The notes below the pieces were generated by a model. It was not told where the DNA came from. It made no database searches and saw only the letters and a list, made by a program, of their open reading frames with translations. Shown here piece after piece: positions 20,938-28,486 of a stretch of 52,230 bases of DNA. The translations under genes were made by a program, and so were the position numbers. This stretch comes from an uncultured Acidobacteriota bacterium (lineage in GTDB: Bacteria; Acidobacteriota; Vicinamibacteria; Vicinamibacterales; UBA2999): assembly GCA_902826065.1 (NCBI GenBank), contig CADEDM010000009.1:1-52230 (forward strand). The letters are read 5' to 3'. Each line of letters opens with the position of its first letter. Within the stretch, counting starts at the first letter, position 1.

Positions 20938-22115
20938 CGGCCGGGCGGCCGGGGCGCCGGGCCGAAATCGACGACCGCGTTGGGCGATGGCCGTTCGCGC
21001 GTGCGCGGGCCCTCGCCCTCGACCAGCCACCGCGCGCGCCCCATCAGACCGACATCGGCGTAGCGGCCCAGCACGCGAAACGAGTCGAAGACGAACGGCT
21101 GCCCTTCGGCCGCCAGCGGCGCGGCCGCATCACCGACATGAAGGTGCAGGTGTGGCCCGGTGGAACTCCCGGTGAACCCCAGCGCCGCGATGACGTCGCC
21201 ACGACGCACGCGCTGGCCCTCGCGGACGCGCAGGCTGCCCGGCCGCAGGTGTTCGTACACCGCGAATCGACCGCCGCCGAGGTCGAGTGACACGAAATTG
21301 CCAGCCGCGGCCTCGGGCGCATGGCGTGTCTCGCGGGCCGACACAAGCGGCACCTCGGTCACGCCGTCACGCCTCGCCGCCACCGTCGCGTCGGACACCG
21401 CGAGGACCTCGGCGCCATAGCCGAGCGTATTCGACACGACGTCCACGTCAGCACGCGCCGTGCGGCCCTGGTCGTCGAGCTTCACGAAGTCGATGGTATG
21501 GCGGCCGGGTAGACGCGAGGCGCCGTCCACCGTGTAGAACACACGCCGGTGTCCGCGCGGCCACTCGGCGTGGTACACGGCGGCCCACGGCCCGCCGGCC
21601 AGCGGCGGGCCGAGCACCACGGGGGCACGGTCGTCGATGCGCAGGCCCTCGCCGTCGTGCATCCTGATCTCAGTGCCGTCGGGCGCGGTGGCGCGGACGC
21701 CATGCCGCACCCGGCTGACGCGGGCGGGCTGGCCGTGGCTGACCGCGCGCGCACCGAGGTCGACGTAGATCACGCGGTGCGATCGCGGGGCGACCGCGAA
21801 CGGAGCGGACGCATCGGCGGGCGTGTCGAGCAGCGGCGCCAGTCGATCACCGGCGAACGAGATCACGGCGCCTGCGGCGTCGGTGCGCAGTTCGAACGTC
21901 GTCAGGTTCAGCGCGACGTCACCCTCGTTGGCGACGTGCAGTTCGTAGGTGTAGGTGTCGCGACCATCGACGGCCACCGCCGATGGCGGCACCGGCACGT
22001 GCAGCGACAGCGACGGTGCCGGCTGCGAGGCGCGCACGGTCCACGCGAAGGCGGCGGCGATCGCGCCGGCCGTCGCGGCACGGTGCCACGACCGGGACAA
22101 GCGTGTGATGGGCAT
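20934..22115 (-). CDS. Exported M23-family (lysostaphin/LytM-like) metallopeptidase
   Basis: 393 aa from ATG 22115, which begins a signal/anchor (AATAGAIAAAFAWTVRAS). An N-terminal beta-rich domain of about 170 residues (YTYELHVANEGDVALNLTTF) precedes an M23 domain. Zinc-ligand candidates: GRHTIDF (H and D of the HxxxD-type site), HLRPGSLRVREGQ (the YxHL strand of M23), and TGPHLHLHVGD (HxH). These enzymes cut peptide crosslinks in bacterial walls. The start could be the upstream ATG 22166, but that adds a hairpin-rich arginine tract. Stop overlaps the methyltransferase start. Located downstream of the LasA-like gene, after two hairpins. Confidence 0.82.
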   Translation of the reverse strand: MPITRLSRSWHRAATAGAIAAAFAWTVRASQPAPSLSLHVPVPPSAVAVDGRDTYTYELHVANEGDVALNLTTFELRTDAAGAVISFAGDRLAPLLDTPADASAPFAVAPRSHRVIYVDLGARAVSHGQPARVSRVRHGVRATAPDGTEIRMHDGEGLRIDDRAPVVLGPPLAGGPWAAVYHAEWPRGHRRVFYTVDGASRLPGRHTIDFVKLDDQGRTARADVDVVSNTLGYGAEVLAVSDATVAARRDGVTEVPLVSARETRHAPEAAAGNFVSLDLGGGRFAVYEHLRPGSLRVREGQRVRRGDVIAALGFTGSSTGPHLHLHVGDAAAPLAAEGQPFVFDSFRVLGRYADVGLMGRARWLVEGEGPRTRERPSPNAVVDFGPAPRPPGR

Positions 22116-22129
22116 CGCCGAGATCAGAC

Positions 22130-22186
22130 GCCGGCCGCACGCGCGCGGCCGGCCTCGACACATCATGACGCGCCCGCGCCCGCGGG
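22130..22186 (-). terminator. Two tandem hairpins between the M23 genes
   Basis: On the minus strand after the stop at 22203 there are two perfect stems: CGCCCGCG with CGCGGGCG (22169-22176 / 22179-22186) and a 9-bp stem with a 4-nt loop (22130-22138 / 22143-22151). Neither is followed by a T-run. They may weaken read-through from the LasA-like gene into the second M23 gene. Confidence 0.45.
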
Positions 22187-22202
22187 CGTGAGGCTCGATG
22201 CT

Positions 22203-24269
22203 CTAGGGTAGTGAGACCGACGCCTGGTTCGACGGGGCGGCCATGCCGCACGTGTTCACGGCGACGACGCGCACGTAGAACGTGCCCGGCACCGCGCCGA
22301 CATCGAGCAGCGTGGTGTTGCCAACGTCGGTGTCGAGCACGATCGCCGCGAAGCCCGGATCCATCGCGGCCTGCAGCCGGTAGGTCGTGGCCGGATTGGG
22401 CGCGGCCGGCGCCGTCCACGTGAGCCGCACGTTCAGCCCGCCGAGCTTGGTGATGGCAAAGCTGCCAGCGGCTGCCGGCGCCGCCGTGCACGCACCCGGG
22501 ATGACGAACGGCGTCGCGGCCGACGTCGGTCCCTCCGCCGCACCGGCCACGGCCGACAGCGCGATGGTGTAGTTCCCTGGCGTCAGCGGCCCGGGCGACG
22601 CAATCGAGGTCAGGGCCGGCAGCGTGATCGGACTGCCCGGCAGCGTCGCGCCGCCGTAGGTCAGGTGGGCGCGGTACGCCGTGGGCGCGGGACCGCTGGT
22701 CGGCGCCGGCCACGACACCACGATGGCGCCGGTACCGAGCACCTGCACCACCGGTGTGCCAGGCGGGCCGGGCACGCTGCTGCCCGACGTGAAGGTCACC
22801 GACACGACGTTCGACGCGGGACCGGTGCCGCTGGCGTTGCGCGCGGAGACGCGCAGGTAGTACGTGCCGACGATGCCCACCGGGGCGGTCAGGCCCGTGG
22901 CGGTGCCGCTGCCGACGGCCAGCGGACCGACCAGTACCGGCGAGAACGTCGGGGTGGCGGCAGCTTCGAGGACGTAGTCAGCGGCCGGATTGCCGCCCAG
23001 AGGCGCGACCCAGGTCATCGTGAGATTCAGGCCGCTCCGCCCCACGGTGAAGCTGGTGGGCGCACCCGGCACGCCCGAGGCGGTGGGCGTCGAGAGCAGG
23101 GCGGTCTCGTAGGCGTAGTAGCGGGTCCCCGTCGACACCGACTGGAGCCACATGTAGTTGTGGTCGGAGTCGTACGAGGTCCGACCCGCATGCACGAGGA
23201 AGTTGCTCAACTGCACGCCGTCGAGGGACGCGTAGACGCCGCCTTCCAACAGCGAGAAGTGTACGTGTGGGCCCGTGGAACTGCCGCCCTGGCACAGAGC
23301 ACTCGCCTGATCGTCGGCGTAGACGCCAATCGTCTGGTTCGCGGTCACCTGCTGTCCGCTCAGCACGACCACGCCCTCGAGGTGGTAGTACTGCGTCGAG
23401 AACCCGTTCGGCGCCGTGACTCGCACGTTGCAGTCCGAGTACTTCGTCACGACGCCAGCGTGCGCCGCCACGACGTAGTCGGTGCTGGTGCTGTTGCCCC
23501 AGATGAGCGACCACGTGCGGGTGAAGTCGATCGACGACATCGGACTCGATCCCGAGCCGCTGGTGGTGTGCGTGCCGTTGAAGAACCACGATGAGTTGTT
23601 CTTCCATGGAAACTGCAGGAAGTTCGACGGCGGCAACGCCCCGCCGGGCACCTCGGCCACCACCGCGGCCAGCGCCGGTGAGGGAAACAGGCGCGTGTAG
23701 GCGTCGAGGAAACGCGTGCGCGCGACGTCGGCGACGTCGGCGGAGATGCCGGCCGGCGCCGCCGACCGGAACAGGTTCAGCAGCGCGAAGGTAGCCGCGT
23801 TGAGCGCGCGCGGCTGCCCGGCGCTGGCTTCGCGGAACGCGTAGAAGTCCACGAACAGCGACATCAGCAGGTTTCTGATCTGCTCGCCGGCATTGCCCGC
23901 GACCAGCCCCGCCGAGGGATCTGCCAGTGCGACCGCGTTCGACACGGCGCTCGACTGCATCTCCAGCAGCGCCAGCAGCACCTTCGGGCTGATGCTGTAG
24001 TGGCCGGCCCAGTGCGAGATCGCCGCGGCGTGCGGCACGAGGTGCGGCGCCGCGGTGGCGAGGTAGGCACGCACGTCGAAGTCGAGCAGCGCCGGACCGT
24101 AGACGAAATCCGCATCCTCGATCCACCGTGCGGCGAAGCCGTCGGCGAAGAAGTCCAGCGGGGCCTGCGGCGCCGGCTTGGTCGGGCCGTCGGCGTGCTG
24201 GATGGGTTGGGCCGCGGCCGGAACCGCGACGACGGCGAGCAGGGCGACGAGCAGGAGTGAGCGGCGCAT
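22203..24269 (-). CDS. Secreted LasA / beta-lytic-type M23 endopeptidase with FnIII-like domains
   Basis: 688 aa, signal peptide MRRSLLLVALLAVVAVPAAA. A helical propeptide-like region (about 25-215) precedes the M23A catalytic domain (about 222-370). Ligand pattern fits LasA: H234 (NGTHTTSGSG), D248 (SSIDFT), H296 (YYHLEGV), H335 and H337 (STGPHVHFSL); H296-to-H335 spacing of 39 equals that between LasA H81 and H120. C280 and C326 could form a disulfide. The C-terminal half has three fibronectin-III-like repeats (each starting near GAPTSFTVG, GPPGTPVVQVLG, AAGSFAITKLGG), which may bind walls or polysaccharide. LasA-type enzymes cut staphylococcal pentaglycine and elastin. ATG 24269 is 14 bp after the kinase stop, implying one transcript. 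Confidence 0.87.
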   Translation of the reverse strand: MRRSLLLVALLAVVAVPAAAQPIQHADGPTKPAPQAPLDFFADGFAARWIEDADFVYGPALLDFDVRAYLATAAPHLVPHAAAISHWAGHYSISPKVLLALLEMQSSAVSNAVALADPSAGLVAGNAGEQIRNLLMSLFVDFYAFREASAGQPRALNAATFALLNLFRSAAPAGISADVADVARTRFLDAYTRLFPSPALAAVVAEVPGGALPPSNFLQFPWKNNSSWFFNGTHTTSGSGSSPMSSIDFTRTWSLIWGNSTSTDYVVAAHAGVVTKYSDCNVRVTAPNGFSTQYYHLEGVVVLSGQQVTANQTIGVYADDQASALCQGGSSTGPHVHFSLLEGGVYASLDGVQLSNFLVHAGRTSYDSDHNYMWLQSVSTGTRYYAYETALLSTPTASGVPGAPTSFTVGRSGLNLTMTWVAPLGGNPAADYVLEAAATPTFSPVLVGPLAVGSGTATGLTAPVGIVGTYYLRVSARNASGTGPASNVVSVTFTSGSSVPGPPGTPVVQVLGTGAIVVSWPAPTSGPAPTAYRAHLTYGGATLPGSPITLPALTSIASPGPLTPGNYTIALSAVAGAAEGPTSAATPFVIPGACTAAPAAAGSFAITKLGGLNVRLTWTAPAAPNPATTYRLQAAMDPGFAAIVLDTDVGNTTLLDVGAVPGTFYVRVVAVNTCGMAAPSNQASVSLP

Positions 24270-24283
24270 CACCCCTGTAATCG

Positions 24284-25906
24284 TCAGCTCGCCGTCCTGG
24301 CCGTAGGTGCAGCGGTGTGCCACCACGCGTCGGCGTCGGCCGCCGTCCATGCCGCCGCGAGCGGCAGTGCCCGCAGTCGCACGGCCACGTCGTCGGCGGT
24401 GGGCGGCCGGTCGTCGGGCGACTTGGCGAGACACGCGAGCACGAGGTCGTCGAACCCCGGGGGCAGCGGGCGCGGACTGTGGCGCGACGGCGGATCGGGC
24501 ACCGCCTGCACGTGCTTCACGATCGTGTCGAGCGCGCCACGGCCCTGGAAGACGTGCCGGCCGGTCACCAGCCAATAGGCGAGACAGCCGAGCGCGTAGA
24601 GGTCGGCGCGGGTGTCCGCCGGCCGATCCCCCATGGCCTGCTCGGGCGCCATGAACGCCGGCGTGCCGCGGGCCACGGTGGCCATCGTCAGATCGAGTTC
24701 GGTGGTACTCGCCGTGTCGCCGGTGGGTTTGACCAGGCCGAAGTCGAGCACCTTCACGAAATCGGCGTCGCGACCGTAGCGACAGACGTAGATGTTGGCG
24801 GGCTTGACGTCGCGATGGATCAACCCGCGGGCGTGCGCTTCGCCCAAGGAATGGCAGACCTGCAGCAGCAGGTACACGGTCCGCTCGGCCGGCAACGGCC
24901 CGAACCGTTCGACCAGCGAGTGAAGGTCGAACCCTTCCAGCAACTCCATCGCGTAGTAGAACGTGCCTTCGTCGGTGAGGCCGAAGTCGTAGAGCTGAAT
25001 CGTGTGCGGCGATCGCAGCGAGGCGGTGGCGTGGGCCTCGCGCTCGAACAACGCCTTCAACTCGGTGGCGCCGGCCCGATCGTCGCCGGCGGCGCGGATC
25101 AGCTTGATCGCCGCCGGACGCGCCAGCAGGGCGTGCTCGGCGCGCCACACCTCGCCCATCCCGCCCTGCCCGAGACGCTCCACCAGCCGATAGCTGCCGA
25201 GGGCGCGGGCGTGCGCGATCTCGGTCCCCAGTCGATAGACGATGCGGGCCGTGAGATAGGCCAGCGCGACGACGATGAGATACGGCACGAACGCGCGCAG
25301 CGCCGGTCCCACGACCGGTGCTGAGGGGTCCTGTCGCATCAGGCCGATCGCGAGCATCGCCGGCACGGCCGTCGCCGAGGCGAGCGCGGCCAGCACGGCT
25401 TGGCGGGGCGGGCTCGGCACAATGGTCGCGAACACGAGAATCCACACCGCCACCCACGAGACGACCGGTCCACTGGGCTGCATCGACGCGTCGAGGTAGC
25501 GTGACGACGCCAGCCCGTAGCTGCCCACGACCTCGAACACCAGGCCGATGGCCAGCACCGTCCGCGGCGCCAGGCGTGGCCGCAGGCTGGCGACGACGAC
25601 CAGTAAGGCCACGGCGATCGAGATCGTCGACGGGGCCCAGCGTAACGGCGTCGAGAAGAACGTCTCGCGGGCCGCCGGTGACGCCAGCGCCGAGAGCGGC
25701 CCGGCGGCGAGGAACGACGCCGCGTAGATCAGCGCCACCACCCGGACCCGGCGGGTGGCGTCGGTCACGACATCCGACGGCAGCGGCGTGCGCACGGTAC
25801 GCGCGTCGTCGCGCCGCCGCGGTCGCGGTGCCTTGGCGAGCGTGGCGGAGCGGGCGTCGGTCTGGGAGTCGGACGGGGCCATGCGCAGGCGCGGAGGGCG
25901 TCTCAT
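24284..25906 (-). CDS. Ser/Thr protein kinase with an N-terminal six-helix membrane domain
   Basis: 540 aa. After a 50-residue basic N-terminus, six hydrophobic helices are visible (about 55-75, 91-108, 115-135, 149-165, 170-190, 206-224), then a Hanks kinase at about 239-510: GQGGMGEV (246-253), K268, HRDVKPAN (HRD 364-366), DFG (388-390), APEQ (GTPAFMAPEQAM) and DLYALGCLAYWLVTG. The common bacterial layout is kinase first, membrane helix second; here it is reversed, so the membrane domain is the probable sensor. Start ATG 25906 is chosen over 25882 because neither has a good Shine-Dalgarno and 25906 is the earliest clear ATG. Upstream of the LasA-like peptidase gene on the same strand. Confidence 0.88.
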   Translation of the reverse strand: MRRPPRLRMAPSDSQTDARSATLAKAPRPRRRDDARTVRTPLPSDVVTDATRRVRVVALIYAASFLAAGPLSALASPAARETFFSTPLRWAPSTISIAVALLVVVASLRPRLAPRTVLAIGLVFEVVGSYGLASSRYLDASMQPSGPVVSWVAVWILVFATIVPSPPRQAVLAALASATAVPAMLAIGLMRQDPSAPVVGPALRAFVPYLIVVALAYLTARIVYRLGTEIAHARALGSYRLVERLGQGGMGEVWRAEHALLARPAAIKLIRAAGDDRAGATELKALFEREAHATASLRSPHTIQLYDFGLTDEGTFYYAMELLEGFDLHSLVERFGPLPAERTVYLLLQVCHSLGEAHARGLIHRDVKPANIYVCRYGRDADFVKVLDFGLVKPTGDTASTTELDLTMATVARGTPAFMAPEQAMGDRPADTRADLYALGCLAYWLVTGRHVFQGRGALDTIVKHVQAVPDPPSRHSPRPLPPGFDDLVLACLAKSPDDRPPTADDVAVRLRALPLAAAWTAADADAWWHTAAPTARTAS

Positions 25907-25995
25907 GATGACCCAGGTCCCGCGGCCACGCCCATCCGCCGATCGAGCAGCCGCCCGGACGCCGGGCCCTGGCCGATGCGATGACCGGGCAGGAC

Positions 25996-27189
25996 CTACT
26001 CGGGGCGCTCGCCGGTGTAGACGGCCCGCAGCCGCATGTCGGTCCGCTCCGTGTACTCCTCGAGCGCGTGGGCGAGCCACCCTGCCAGGCGCGCGGCGGT
26101 GAACAACGCCTCGCCGGCGCCAGGGGCGAGCCCGAGCGCGTGCGTGAATGCCGCCAGCGCGAAGTCGACGTTCGGCAGCGACGCCGCCTGGGCACGCAGC
26201 ACCGCGCCGAGCGCCTCGGCGTGGCGCACCGGGCCGAGCCGCTGCGCCAGGGCCAGGATCGGCGGCACGCGCGGATCGCCGGCCGGATACAGCGGATGGC
26301 CGAATCCCGGCGTCGCGGTCTCGCCAGTGAGCAACGCCGCCGCGGCGCGCGCGGCCGTCGTGCGCCGGCTCATCGACGCCAGCGCCACCTCGATCTGCCG
26401 ACTCGCGGCGCCGTGACGCCGGCCGGACATCGCCCCCAGACCTGCGGCGACCGCGGCATAGGGATCCGCGCCGAACGACGCCGCCACTCGCACGGCCACG
26501 GTGGACGCCGCCAGTTCATGATCGGCCATCAGCACCAGGACATCGTCGATGGCGGCGATGGTCGCGGCCTCGCGCCGCGCGCCGATCCACGCGGCCACGT
26601 GCGCGGCGGCCGGTCCGCGCGCGCGGCCCGACACTGACGCCAGCGCCGACGCGGTGAGGCGCCGGGCCGTTGCGATCGCGCCCGACGGCCGCAGGTCGAA
26701 GCGCAGCGGGTCGGCGACGCCGAGAACGGCGACGGCGATGCGGAGGACATCGGTCGCGGAGGCACCGGCGGGCACGGCACGCAACACGCGGCGGGCATCG
26801 CCGACGGCAGAGGCGTCGGCGGCCCACGCCGGATGTACCCCCGTCGATGCGCCGTTCCACAGGAACTCCGCCACCTGCTCGAACGGCCACGCCGTCGCCA
26901 GCGTCGCCGGGGCCCGGCCGCGATACCAGTACTGGCCGCGCTCCACGAGCGTCAGGCGCGACGTGATCCGCAGGTCCGGCCGGCGTTCGCCGAAATCGCG
27001 GGCGTGGGTGCCGAGCGCGTCGAGCTGCACCGGGTCGAACCAGCTGCCACGGCGGCCGGGCAACCTGTGCGCGCGCAGCAGGCCGCGGCTCACGTAGGCA
27101 TACAACGTGGCCCGCTTCACGCCCAGGCGGGCGGCAGCAGCCGCGGAGGGCAGGAGCGACGGCGCCGTCACAGGTTGATTGTCACTCAA
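25996..27189 (-). CDS. Citrate-synthase-family protein with N-terminal helix-turn-helix
   Basis: 397 aa. Residues about 12-60 form a MerR/excisionase-like helix-turn-helix (AAARLGVKRATLYAYVSRGL, then HRLPGRRGSWFDPVQLDALG). From about 90 on is a citrate synthase domain retaining the catalytic set: H224 (ADHELAAS), H259 (GRRHGAAS), H298 (PGFGHPLYP) and D342 (NVDF). Similar fusions occur in Actinobacteria and others, usually divergent from a normal citrate synthase, and are thought to be metabolite-responsive regulators, though catalysis is not ruled out. The start is uncertain: TTG 27189 (used here) or GTG 27171; neither has a clear Shine-Dalgarno. An operator-like dyad sits at the start region. 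Confidence 0.85.
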   Translation of the reverse strand: MSDNQPVTAPSLLPSAAAAARLGVKRATLYAYVSRGLLRAHRLPGRRGSWFDPVQLDALGTHARDFGERRPDLRITSRLTLVERGQYWYRGRAPATLATAWPFEQVAEFLWNGASTGVHPAWAADASAVGDARRVLRAVPAGASATDVLRIAVAVLGVADPLRFDLRPSGAIATARRLTASALASVSGRARGPAAAHVAAWIGARREAATIAAIDDVLVLMADHELAASTVAVRVAASFGADPYAAVAAGLGAMSGRRHGAASRQIEVALASMSRRTTAARAAAALLTGETATPGFGHPLYPAGDPRVPPILALAQRLGPVRHAEALGAVLRAQAASLPNVDFALAAFTHALGLAPGAGEALFTAARLAGWLAHALEEYTERTDMRLRAVYTGERPE

Positions 27190-27199
27190 GATTGATCAA
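27175..27199. promoter_or_regulatory. Operator-like dyad between the two citrate synthase genes
   Basis: The gap between the divergent genes holds TTGATT (27175-27180), TCAA (27186-27189) and a perfect 8-bp palindrome TTGATCAA (27192-27199). This AT-rich symmetric block stands out from GC-rich surroundings and is a plausible binding site for the helix-turn-helix of the 25996-27189 protein. Confidence 0.45.
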
Positions 27200-27227
27200 C
27201 GTCGTCCGACGCGCGCACGATCCGGAC

Positions 27228-28373
27228 ATGGCGACACTCATCGACGTGCCCGCGGGCCTGGAAGGCGTGGTGGCGGCCGAGACGGCGGTCGGCGATGTCC
27301 GCGGCGCGGAAGGCTTCTACCACTATCGCGGCCACGCCGCGCCTGACTTGGCCGAGCGCCTGTCGTTCGAGGCAGTGTGGCACCTGGTGCACCACGGCCG
27401 GCTTCCGGACGCTCGCGAGCTCGACGCGTTCCGTCGCGATACAGCCGCCCTGCGCACGTTGCCGCCCGCCGTGCTCGAGGCCCTGCCGGCCATCGCGCGC
27501 TCCGGCCCGCCGATGGCGGCCCTGCGCACCGCGGTCTCACTGGCCGGGCAGACAGCCCCGTCCTGGCTCGACTGCGACACCGACGATCGCGCGACGCAGG
27601 CGCTGCGTCTGGTCGCGTTGACACCGGTCGCCGCTGCGGCGATCTGGCGGACGTCGGCCGGGCAACCGCCACTGGCGCCCGATCCGGCGCTGGGGTTCGC
27701 CGCCGACTACCTGCGCATGGCGAGTGGCCGCATGCCGTCGACCGAGGCCGCCCGCGCCGTGGAGCAGTACCTGATCCTCACCGTCGATCACGGCTTCAAC
27801 GCCTCGACGTTCACCGCCCGCGTGGTCGCCTCGACCGGCGCCGATCTCACCGCCGCCGCCGTGGCCGGACTCGCGGCGCTCTCCGGGCCGCTGCACGGCG
27901 GCGCGCCGAGCCGCGTGGTCGACATGCTGCGCGACATCGGCACGGTGGAGCGGGCGCGACCGTGGGTGGAAACGCGCCTCGCGGCCGGGCATCGCATCAT
28001 GGGCTTTGGCCACCGTGTGTATCGCACCGAGGATCCGCGGTCGGTCGTGCTGAAGGCGACGGCCCGGCGCCTGGGCGGGCCGATGGTCGACTTGGCCATC
28101 GCCGTCGAAGGCCTCGTGCTCGATCTGCTCGACACGAAGTACCCGGAGCGACGGCTGCGCACGAACGTGGAGTTCTACGCCGGCGTCGTCCTCGACCAGG
28201 CCGGCCTGCCGCCGGCGCTCTTCCCGCCCACCTTCGGCGTAAGTCGCATGGCGGGCTGGATGGCCCACGTGCTCGAGCAGGCCGCGCACAACCGGCTCAT
28301 CCGCCCGGCATCGCGCTACGTCGGCCCGGCGGTCGCGCCACGCGTCGACGTCGAGCCGGCCGCGGTGCCCTGA
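27228..28373 (+). CDS. Citrate (or 2-methylcitrate) synthase
   Basis: 381 aa. Active-site residues of citrate synthase are present: H178 (VDHGFNASTF), H213 (GPLHGGAPS), H252 (MGFGHRVYRTEDPR) and, at the catalytic acid position usually Asp in NVDFYSG, a glutamate (E305 in TNVEFYAG). The end SRMAGWMAHVLEQ with Arg/Gln for carboxylate binding is also canonical. The enzyme condenses acetyl-CoA (or propionyl-CoA) with oxaloacetate; which one cannot be told. Start ATG 27228 is preferred to the in-frame TTG 27192 because the latter lies inside the palindrome. It is divergent from the helix-turn-helix citrate synthase, which may control it. Confidence 0.9.
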   Translation: MATLIDVPAGLEGVVAAETAVGDVRGAEGFYHYRGHAAPDLAERLSFEAVWHLVHHGRLPDARELDAFRRDTAALRTLPPAVLEALPAIARSGPPMAALRTAVSLAGQTAPSWLDCDTDDRATQALRLVALTPVAAAAIWRTSAGQPPLAPDPALGFAADYLRMASGRMPSTEAARAVEQYLILTVDHGFNASTFTARVVASTGADLTAAAVAGLAALSGPLHGGAPSRVVDMLRDIGTVERARPWVETRLAAGHRIMGFGHRVYRTEDPRSVVLKATARRLGGPMVDLAIAVEGLVLDLLDTKYPERRLRTNVEFYAGVVLDQAGLPPALFPPTFGVSRMAGWMAHVLEQAAHNRLIRPASRYVGPAVAPRVDVEPAAVP

Positions 28374-28486
28374 ACGGGCCATCCGTCGGCCGGCGCGCTT
28401 GGCGTGCGGCCGACAGATGCGATAGCCTCGTCGGATTCCGACGCCCGCCGCGCCCCGTCAGGGGCGACGCGGCCGCCGAGTCCGTC

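Noticed and set aside
22203..26195. Single 1330-codon minus frame running through the kinase and LasA-like gene
   Set aside because: Only the 22203-24269 part (signal peptide onward) is a real protein; the upstream part is Arg/Pro-rich noise overlapping the kinase reading frame.
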